A stretch of 64,000 bases of DNA from Opitutales bacterium (GTDB lineage Bacteria; Verrucomicrobiota; Verrucomicrobiia; Opitutales; UBA953): positions 1 through 64,000 of the forward strand of contig JAFYWY010000017.1 in NCBI GenBank assembly GCA_017546455.1. Reading direction: 5' to 3'. This document shows, in pieces, positions 27,576 through 33,981 of this stretch. The translations under genes were made by a program, and so were the position numbers. The stretch's first letter is position 1. Each line of letters begins with the position of its first letter. The notes under the pieces are model-generated. The model saw only the letters and a list, made by a program, of their open reading frames with translations, ran no database searches and was not told the DNA's origin.

Positions 27576-28391
27576 TTAGTGCTTAATGCCGGAATAGCCT
27601 TGTTCCACCGCTTCCGCCGTTTTCTGTTTCAGTATCGACGAACCGAACCATTTTTCAAAGCGCGAGACAACCGTTTGTTGCATTTTCACTTCTCGCTTAA
27701 GGGTTCTTCTTACAAAAGAGACGTAGCTTTGAAGTGCTTCGGAAACTTCCATTTTTTCGAGTTCCGGAATTGATTTTTCGTGCGCTTGAGCGATTTCGAC
27801 TGATTTAGCGTAGAGCTTTGCGACTTGTCCCGCGGCTGCATCCGCAGAGGCTTTATCGTGTACGGAAAACCAAAAATCCCGCTGTTCTTTTATGTATTCA
27901 AGAGCGGGTTTCATGGCGGCCCATGCGGCAGCGTCGTCTTTTGCCGTAAACGGAGGAAGGTCTGAAAAATCGGCATTGAAAATCTTGGGCTTAACCGGGA
28001 AAAGGCGTTTTACTTGTGTGGGTCTTCCCGCTTCGTAGTAGGCTTCGCGGTAGGCGTTTTCAAGTTCCCGCGAATCGAACCACTTGTGCGTTTCCGCAAT
28101 CGCTTTCCAAAGTTCCTGTGTCTTGAGAAGCTCCGGAGAAACAGGCATCTCTGCGTTTTCGTAGGAGCGTGTAATGCCCTTCATCAGCGATTTGAGGGAG
28201 GATGCCGCGACGGCGGCGGATTTTTTGTCCGTGACGGATTGGGTTAATTCCAGGAACAGGATGTCATGAGATTTGTTGTTGACGGAAGCTGTCGGCGCTT
28301 TCCGGGAACTTTCCCGTGCCGATGCGGGAAATGCCGAAGAAAAGCAGAGGGCGCAGACGAGGCTGCTTGCGGCGATATAGAATTTTTTCAT
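27576..28391 (-). CDS. Exported helical protein of unknown function
   Basis: The 271-residue protein has a good signal peptide (MKKFYIAASSLVCALCF...ASA). The remainder is predicted largely helical with many Lys, Glu and Ala residues and several Trp (RDFWFSVHDKASADAA, HKWFDSRELENAYREAYY). I recognise no domain. It precedes the NamZ-like gene in the same direction by 18 nt and may share its transcript. Confidence 0.6.
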   Translation of the reverse strand: MKKFYIAASSLVCALCFSSAFPASARESSRKAPTASVNNKSHDILFLELTQSVTDKKSAAVAASSLKSLMKGITRSYENAEMPVSPELLKTQELWKAIAETHKWFDSRELENAYREAYYEAGRPTQVKRLFPVKPKIFNADFSDLPPFTAKDDAAAWAAMKPALEYIKEQRDFWFSVHDKASADAAAGQVAKLYAKSVEIAQAHEKSIPELEKMEVSEALQSYVSFVRRTLKREVKMQQTVVSRFEKWFGSSILKQKTAEAVEQGYSGIKH

Positions 28392-28518
28392 GAGCTGACG
28401 ATTTTAGAAGGTATAAATATTAAAAAGGGGCGGTACTTTTTCCGCTTTGTCGAAATCGCTCTTTCGGGAAACTTCGGCAAAGCGGCAAGAGCGCCGCTCC
28501 CCTTGATGCCTGATGTTT

Positions 28519-29508
28519 TTAGAGTAGTTCCGCGCGAAGCTCGGCGCCGGATTTCGGCGAGAGCCATGCCGGCGGAATGTCGAAAACCGTAAAGGCGCCT
28601 TTTCCGCCGTGGGCGACGAGACGCGTAGCCGCACGTGCGTAGGCGACGAGGACGCTGGCCGTGAATTCCGGATTCGAGCCGAGCTTGATGCCGTATTCGA
28701 CGACGTGTTGCGTTTCGCCGTTGACGCCGGTTACGCCGCTACGCAGCACGAAGCCGCCGTGCGGGATCCCCGCGTGGTCGCGGTTGAGCTCTTCCTGCGA
28801 AATGAAGTGCACGGTCGTGTCGTAATCCGCGAAATAATTCGGCATCGTCTTAATTTCGTTTTCGATGCGGGCGAGGTCGGCGCCGGGCTTGGCGACGACG
28901 AAGCATTCGCGGGTGTGCTTTTGGCGCGTGGAAAGTTCCGGATTTTTTCCGGCGCGAACGGCCTCAAGCGCTTCCGTCACGGGGACGGTGTACTGCTTGC
29001 CGTCGGCAACGCCTTCGACGCGGCGAATCGCATCGGAGTGGCCTTGGCTGACGCCTTTTCCCCAGAAAGTGTAGTCTTTACCTTGCGGGAGGAGGGCATT
29101 TCCGTAGAGGCGATTCAACGAGAACATGCCGGGGTCCCAGCCCACGGAAATGATGCCGACGGTGCCTGCGGCCTTGGCGGCAGCGTCCACGGCGGCGAAG
29201 TGTTCCGGGATTTTTGCGTGCGTATCGAAACTGTCGATGCAGTTAAATTTGGCAACGCATTCCGGAGTCTGCTTCGGAAGGTCGGTCGCGCTTCCGCCGC
29301 AGAGAATCATGACGTCAATTTTACCGATGAAATCATTCATCGCGTCCAAAGCGAAAACTTTCGTTTCCGCGAGTGCGGGTTTTACGTCCGCCGGGTTGCG
29401 GCGGGAAAACACGCCGACGAGTTCCATATCGTCGTTTTGAGCGACCGCGAGCTCTACGCCGCGGCCGAGATTACCATAGCCTAAGATGCCGATTTTGATT
29501 TTTTGCAT
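28519..29508 (-). CDS. ddh: meso-Diaminopimelate D-dehydrogenase
   Basis: This 329-residue NADPH enzyme makes meso-diaminopimelate directly from tetrahydrodipicolinate, feeding lysine and peptidoglycan synthesis. It shows the Rossmann motif GILGYGNLGRGVE, CGGSATDLPKQ, NCIDSFDTHAKIPEHF, SVGWDPGMFSLNRL and GKGVSQGHSDAIRRVEGV, which are characteristic of Ddh and distinguish it from DapB. The start is 8 nt downstream of the stop of the dihydroorotase-like gene, so they form an operon. Confidence 0.92.
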   Translation of the reverse strand: MQKIKIGILGYGNLGRGVELAVAQNDDMELVGVFSRRNPADVKPALAETKVFALDAMNDFIGKIDVMILCGGSATDLPKQTPECVAKFNCIDSFDTHAKIPEHFAAVDAAAKAAGTVGIISVGWDPGMFSLNRLYGNALLPQGKDYTFWGKGVSQGHSDAIRRVEGVADGKQYTVPVTEALEAVRAGKNPELSTRQKHTRECFVVAKPGADLARIENEIKTMPNYFADYDTTVHFISQEELNRDHAGIPHGGFVLRSGVTGVNGETQHVVEYGIKLGSNPEFTASVLVAYARAATRLVAHGGKGAFTVFDIPPAWLSPKSGAELRAELL

Positions 29509-29516
29509 GAATGTGG

Positions 29517-30806
29517 TTATTGGTCTGAAAAAGCGATTTTCCCGCGAACGAGCGTGGTCGCAATCTTGCCGCGAAGCGTGCGTCCGGCGAAGGGCGTGTT
29601 GCGGGCGCGGGAGACGAACTTGTCGGGATCGATGACCTGAGCAGCGTTCGGATCGAAAATGACGATGTCGGCGTCGGCTCCGACGGATAGCGTGCCGGCG
29701 GAAAGGCCGACGATGCGGGCGGGCGCGACGGTGAGTTTTTCGATGACGGCGGAGAGTGTCATGGCGCCGCTGTGATAGAGGGCTTCGAGCGCGGCGGCGA
29801 GCGTCGTTTCAAGATTGATGACACCGAAGGGCGCGTAGTCGAATTCGCAGTCCTTTTCGGTCGGCGTGCGCGGCGAGTGGTCGCTCGCGATGGCGTCGAT
29901 CGTTCCGTCCTTGAGCGCTTCGATAAGGGCGAGGCGGTCCTTTTCGGCACGGAGCGGCGGGTTGATTTTCTTGTTGGTGTCGTAATTGCCGACGTCATTG
30001 TCGGTGAGCAAAAGGTGGCTCGGGGAGACTTCCGCGGAGACGCGCACATTGTGCTTTTTGGCGTCGCGGATCAGATCGACGGCGCGGAAGGAGCTGACGT
30101 GCTGGATGTGTAGTTTGGCGCTCGTGAGGCGGGAGAGCAGGGTATCGCTGGCGACGACGATGTCTTCCGAAGCGCGCGGCATACCGCGCAACCCGAGGCG
30201 GAGGCTCTTTTCGCCTTCGTGCATGACGCCGGTTTTGGACATGCTCGTATCCTGGCAGTGGTCGAAAATCGGGAGGTCGAACATCGAAGAGTATTCGAGG
30301 GCGCGGCGCATGATTTCGTTGTTGGCGACACCGCCGACGGAGTCGGAGATGGCGACGCAACCGGCTTTTTTCAGCGCACCGATGGGGGCGAGCTGTTCGC
30401 CGTTGCCGCCGAGCGTGATGTTGCCGACGGGGTAGAGGTTGACGACGGCGTCTTTTTCGGCGAGGTCCCTGACGAGGCGCACCGTCCCCGCGTTGTCGCA
30501 GATAATTTTTTCGTCCGGCGTGCAGAGCACGGTCGTGAATCCGCCGGCTGCTGCGGCTGCCGTACCCGAGGCGATGGTTTCACGCGCGGTCTTACCGGGC
30601 TGGTAAAGGTGGGCGTTCAAATCGACGAAGCCGGGAGCCACGACTTTCCCGCTCGCATCGATAATTTGAGCCTCGGCGGCTTGTTCCGGCGTGAGCTCGG
30701 AAACGATTTTCCCGTTGGCAATTGCCACATCTCCGACGCTTTCACGTCCGTTGGCGGGGTCGATCACCAATCCGTTTTTGATTAACACGTAAAAATCAGC
30801 GCTCAT
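29517..30806 (-). CDS. pyrC: Dihydroorotase homologue with degenerate active site
   Basis: This 429-residue amidohydrolase aligns along its length with class I dihydroorotase, which cyclises carbamoyl aspartate in pyrimidine synthesis. The usual HxHxR metal and substrate motif (D-x-H-x-H-L-R) reads DLNAHLYQPG: the first His is Asn64 and the Arg is Tyr68. The DHAPH motif reads DHSPR, losing the second His (R313), and PHHL reads PSHL. D155, H183, H236 and D309 are kept. This pattern resembles inactive PyrC-prime/PyrX proteins that support aspartate transcarbamoylase. No pyrB is in view. The family is certain; catalytic activity is doubtful. Confidence 0.8.
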   Translation of the reverse strand: MSADFYVLIKNGLVIDPANGRESVGDVAIANGKIVSELTPEQAAEAQIIDASGKVVAPGFVDLNAHLYQPGKTARETIASGTAAAAAGGFTTVLCTPDEKIICDNAGTVRLVRDLAEKDAVVNLYPVGNITLGGNGEQLAPIGALKKAGCVAISDSVGGVANNEIMRRALEYSSMFDLPIFDHCQDTSMSKTGVMHEGEKSLRLGLRGMPRASEDIVVASDTLLSRLTSAKLHIQHVSSFRAVDLIRDAKKHNVRVSAEVSPSHLLLTDNDVGNYDTNKKINPPLRAEKDRLALIEALKDGTIDAIASDHSPRTPTEKDCEFDYAPFGVINLETTLAAALEALYHSGAMTLSAVIEKLTVAPARIVGLSAGTLSVGADADIVIFDPNAAQVIDPDKFVSRARNTPFAGRTLRGKIATTLVRGKIAFSDQ

Positions 30807-30968
30807 AATTTTTCGTGCATTCTAACGCGGGAATGCGGGAAAAGAAAACCACGAAAATCGGAAAATTTCGGAGCCCCCGATGCCGGTGGGCGGATGCCGA
30901 CAATCCGTGAGCGCCGGATCGCTTTTTCGCCCGGAATTCAGACTAAGCGCAAAGGCCTTTCGAAGCTC

Positions 30969-31886
30969 TTAGGATGCGCTGAAAAGCTTTGCTGCCATGC
31001 CGTAGCGCAGATTGCGGGGCGAGAAAATGAGCGCGTCCGCGCCGCAGAGATCGGCGATTTCGAGGACGACCGCCAAGGCCTCCGGAAAGACATCGGCACG
31101 CCCGGCGGGAATACCGTCGAGGCTGACTCGTTCGGCCGCTGTCCGCATTGCCAGATGTTCGAGCAGGACTTCGAGGCGGATCAGCGGAATTTTACGCGGG
31201 AAGAGCGCCGGAGAAACTTCCGCTTTTTTCGCCAAAATCCGGTGCGCGATTGCCAAGACGCCGCCGCAGAACACGAGCGGTGTTTCCGCATAAACGCGCT
31301 CCTGGAGAACCGTTTTGACGGTCTCGCGGACATGAGTCCGGATCTTGTGAAGGACTTCCGGCGGTACGGGACCTTCCGGGTGGCGGACGAATTCACGCAT
31401 CATGCGCACGGCGCCGAGCGGCCAGCTGCAGACGAAACGGCCTCCGTCGCCGATAAATTCGAGGCTGCCTCCGCCCAAGTCGAAGATTGCGGGCGCGCGC
31501 AGCAGCTCGCTCACGAGCGAGTCCGTCACGACGCCTGCGGCAATGCCCTCCGCCTCTTCTTCGCCCGAAAGGACACGTAGCGGCAAACCCGTTTCCGCCA
31601 AAATTGCCTCCGCAAACGCGCGGGCATTCGTCGCCGTGCGGAAAACACTGGTGCCGACGATGGCCGTTGCATCGGAATGGTGCTCCAATGCCAAATCGTG
31701 AAGCCGTTTCACCGTGCGGACTCCCAGCTCGAATTTTTCGGGAGAAATTGCGCCGCCCGCCTGTTTCTCGAGGAGACGGACATCCTCGTAAGCTTCCGCG
31801 ACCGCCAGCAAATGCGGCCCCTGAGCAACCAAGAGCTTGAAAGAATTGGAACCCAAATCAATGACGGCAACGCGGCGGTTATTCAT
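30969..31886 (-). CDS. Ppx/GppA-family exopolyphosphatase or pppGpp phosphatase
   Basis: The 305-residue protein has the ASKHA phosphate-1 loop AVIDLGSNSFKLLV, the middle GTSVFRTATNA, and phosphate-2 FDLGGGSLEF. It has only the two-domain core and lacks the helical C-terminal domains of E. coli Ppx, as in many short PVC and Bacteroidetes members. It would hydrolyse polyphosphate or pppGpp. It is upstream of the dihydroorotase-like gene with a 162-nt gap and probably a separate transcript. Confidence 0.88.
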   Translation of the reverse strand: MNNRRVAVIDLGSNSFKLLVAQGPHLLAVAEAYEDVRLLEKQAGGAISPEKFELGVRTVKRLHDLALEHHSDATAIVGTSVFRTATNARAFAEAILAETGLPLRVLSGEEEAEGIAAGVVTDSLVSELLRAPAIFDLGGGSLEFIGDGGRFVCSWPLGAVRMMREFVRHPEGPVPPEVLHKIRTHVRETVKTVLQERVYAETPLVFCGGVLAIAHRILAKKAEVSPALFPRKIPLIRLEVLLEHLAMRTAAERVSLDGIPAGRADVFPEALAVVLEIADLCGADALIFSPRNLRYGMAAKLFSAS

Positions 31887-31949
31887 AGCGCAAAACGGAA
31901 GGAATTTTTCGGTAAAATCGGACGGCGGCCGAAATTAAGCGTCGCGGCC

Positions 31950-32570
31950 TCAGTTGTTTCCGTCAAAACGCGGCATCGTTACTTCCGTTCCGCGATTGTC
32001 CGCACTGTTGATACCTTCGGATTTGAGGACCTTGAGCGCCGTCAGCATGAGGATTTTCATATCGAGCCAAAACGAGATGCGATCGACATACCAGACGTCG
32101 AGTTCGAATTTGCGCTTCCACGAAATCGCGTTGCGGCCGTGCGTTTGCGCCCAGCCCGTGACGCCGGGGCGGACTTCGTGGCGCCGTGCCTGTTCCGGCG
32201 AATAAAGCGGCAAATACTCGGGCAGAAGCGGGCGCGGACCGACGATGGCCATGTCGCCCTTGAGGATGTTAAAGAGCTGCGGAAGTTCGTCGAGGGAGGT
32301 CTTGCGGACGAAGCGTCCGACACGTGTCAGGCGTTCGCAATCCGGAAGCAGCTGGCCGTTGGCGTCGCGTTCGTCCGTCATCGTTTTAAATTTGATGACA
32401 CGAAAGATTTTTCCTTCTTTGCCGGGGCGGGCTTGCGTGAAAAAGATCCCTGCGCCCTTGTTGGCGAAGTGCAGGAAAATGCAGAGCGCCAGAATCAGCG
32501 GAGAGGCGCAGATGCAGACGCCGAGAGCGAGCGAAAAATCCAGAACGCGTTTAAAGCCGTTGCGATACAT
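31950..32570 (-). CDS. PglC/WcaJ-type sugar-phosphate transferase (initiating glycosyltransferase)
   Basis: The 206-residue protein starts with a re-entrant membrane helix (FKRVLDFSLALGVCICASPLILALC) and carries the catalytic Asp-Glu pair in KFKTMTDERD. LDELPQLFNILKGDMAIVGPRPLLPEY and VRPGVTGWAQTHGRN are the other signatures. Such monotopic enzymes move a phospho-sugar onto undecaprenyl phosphate to start capsule, O-antigen or glycoprotein glycan synthesis. The small core-only size is like PglC. The sugar is unknown and no other glycan genes lie beside it. Confidence 0.9.
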   Translation of the reverse strand: MYRNGFKRVLDFSLALGVCICASPLILALCIFLHFANKGAGIFFTQARPGKEGKIFRVIKFKTMTDERDANGQLLPDCERLTRVGRFVRKTSLDELPQLFNILKGDMAIVGPRPLLPEYLPLYSPEQARRHEVRPGVTGWAQTHGRNAISWKRKFELDVWYVDRISFWLDMKILMLTALKVLKSEGINSADNRGTEVTMPRFDGNN

Positions 32571-32649
32571 GCTTTTTATTGTTTATCAAAGTGAAGCGCG
32601 GTGCAACCCTGCGTTTTCCGAATCGTTGGCTGGCGGAGACAATTTTCCC

Positions 32650-33612
32650 TTAATCTTCCCGGACGATGCGAAAGCCCAAGTCGTCTTCGAGTTTTGACGG
32701 AGGCATTCCCGCGTCCCGGCATTCCGTGCGGCAGTGCATGCGCGATGAGCGGAAGGAGCCGCCTTTCACGGCTTTGACGGAGGGGTGCTTGTTCAGCGGG
32801 GAAGCAGTCCATTCCCGGCAATTTCCCCACATGTCGATGGCTCCGCAGGCGGACAGTGTCCGGGCATAAGTGTCTACGGAGCTTGTCGTCGAGCTTTTCC
32901 CGCAGTTAAATTCGGCGTCCTTGGGCATATGTCCGGCTGCGAGTTCCCATTCTTCGGCAGTCGGAAGGCGGTAGCGTTGGGCGTTTGAGCGTGCGCTGAG
33001 CCATGCGCAATAGGCTTGAGCGTCGTAAAAAGAAACCATGGTTACGGGATGGCGATTCTTCCCGGCGGGGATTTTCCCCTCCGGCCAATATTGGGGGGCT
33101 TTCCGGCCGCTTTCCTTGATAAATGCGGCGTATTCTTCGCAGGTTACCGGAGTGTAGGCGATGGAGACGTTTTGGGCTGCGCCGATTAGGGGAAGAAAGC
33201 CGTCTCGGGATCGACGTGAGTCGGGTCCCAGGCGCGGGTCCGTGAAGCGGCGCATGCTCTGCTCAATTCGATTTTTCCGGTCGCGTACGACTTCGTCGAC
33301 AATTGCTTCCATCTCACGAATTTTATGGCTGTGGCGCGCCGTTTGTTTCAGCTCTCGCAATTTTGCCTGTTTGCGGGCGATAACTTTGTCGTAGTTGATT
33401 TCCACCTGTTTTCTTAAGGCTGTACGATTCTTTTCGCTCGAATCCCGGCGATAAGCGGCAATTAACGCCTTTGTGGTTTCATCGAGTTCCGGACGCTCTT
33501 TTTCAATTGTCGTGCGCCGATGGTGCGGTGCGGCTTCGTTTGTATTTGCCGGAGCCGCGAGGAGCGGAATAGGGGAGAAGGAGGCGAGTGTGAGAAGGAG
33601 TACTTTTTTCAT
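32650..33612 (-). CDS. Exported FGE/SUMF1-domain protein
   Basis: The 320-residue protein has a signal peptide (MKKVLLLTLASFSPIPLLAA). A charged helical region, likely coiled coil, spans about 35 to 125. A formylglycine-generating-enzyme-like C-terminal domain follows: YTPVTCEEYAAFI, HPVTMVSFYDAQAYCAWLS, YRLPTAEEWELAAG, DMWGNCREWT, GGSFRSSRMHCR and DDLGFRIV. In most bacterial proteins of this kind the domain is structural or binding rather than sulfatase-activating. It is the last chromosomal gene before the prophage border. Confidence 0.8.
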   Translation of the reverse strand: MKKVLLLTLASFSPIPLLAAPANTNEAAPHHRRTTIEKERPELDETTKALIAAYRRDSSEKNRTALRKQVEINYDKVIARKQAKLRELKQTARHSHKIREMEAIVDEVVRDRKNRIEQSMRRFTDPRLGPDSRRSRDGFLPLIGAAQNVSIAYTPVTCEEYAAFIKESGRKAPQYWPEGKIPAGKNRHPVTMVSFYDAQAYCAWLSARSNAQRYRLPTAEEWELAAGHMPKDAEFNCGKSSTTSSVDTYARTLSACGAIDMWGNCREWTASPLNKHPSVKAVKGGSFRSSRMHCRTECRDAGMPPSKLEDDLGFRIVRED

Positions 33613-33848
33613 TTTCGTTACTGCCTAATTTAAACGCCGCTCTCCGAAAATTGTTTTGGGGTTTTTACGGGACAAGTCCTGCCCGGAGAAAGCTGTATTC
33701 CCTTTCCGAAAAGAGCGTTTTTGTGGGCATTTTGTGGTCAAATTTGGGACAAATTTTGGGCCAAAGCGACCTAAAAAGGCCCAAAAGCGCCAAAAGACAG
33801 AAAAATAAAGAAAAGGCCGAAAAAGCCTGTAGGGCGCATAAATAAAGG
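33613..33848. other. Gene-free chromosomal stretch next to the prophage border
   Basis: No convincing gene is seen. The stretch contains a run of TTTGGGACAAATTTTGGGCC-like words (near 33,746-33,765) and GGCC-rich short repeats. A 64-codon plus-strand frame here has low-complexity lysine-rich sense and no start signal. Confidence 0.5.
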
Positions 33849-33880
33849 AATCCCGCTTAGGTACTGGCCTAAACGGGATT
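33849..33880. terminator. 13-bp stem hairpin beside the tRNA fragment
   Basis: AATCCCGCTTAGG pairs with CCTAAACGGGATT (one mismatch) across TACTGG, with A/T-rich flanks. It sits just 3' of the minus-strand tRNA-like end and probably terminates the tRNA transcript. Confidence 0.55.
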
Positions 33881-33888
33881 TTAAAGAG

Positions 33889-33911
33889 TGGGGTGGAAAA
33901 CGGGATTCGAA
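33889..33911 (-). tRNA. 3'-terminal fragment of a tRNA-His gene (probable att site)
   Basis: On the minus strand the bases read T-loop TTCGAAT, T-stem CCCGT, acceptor TTTCCAC, discriminator C, then CCA. An acceptor ending CAC with C73 and CCA is the hallmark of tRNA-His. The bases upstream of the T-loop do not pair with the T-stem, so only the 3' end is present. This fits the distal att site left when a phage integrates into a tRNA gene; the complete gene would lie past the right edge of the window. Confidence 0.55.
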
Positions 33912-33981
33912 TCTAACTAACTTCCTTTATTTATGCGGGTTGCACGGTGGCGTAGGCCACGAAAAGACCATAATCTTGTCG

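Larger units (their letters stand above)
33835..33941. repeat. 16-bp perfect inverted repeat flanking the tRNA fragment
   Basis: CGCATAAATAAAGGAA (33835-33850) is the exact complement of TTCCTTTATTTATGCG (33922-33937). The right arm is part of CCTTTATTTATGCGGGTT (33924-33941), which recurs as a direct repeat at 51883-51900. These may be integrase arm-binding sites. Confidence 0.65.

Noticed and set aside
33651-33845. 64-codon plus-strand frame beside the prophage border
   Set aside because: Lys-rich low-complexity product without ribosome-binding site; overlaps repeat words. It could be the tail of an old integrase, but nothing supports that.
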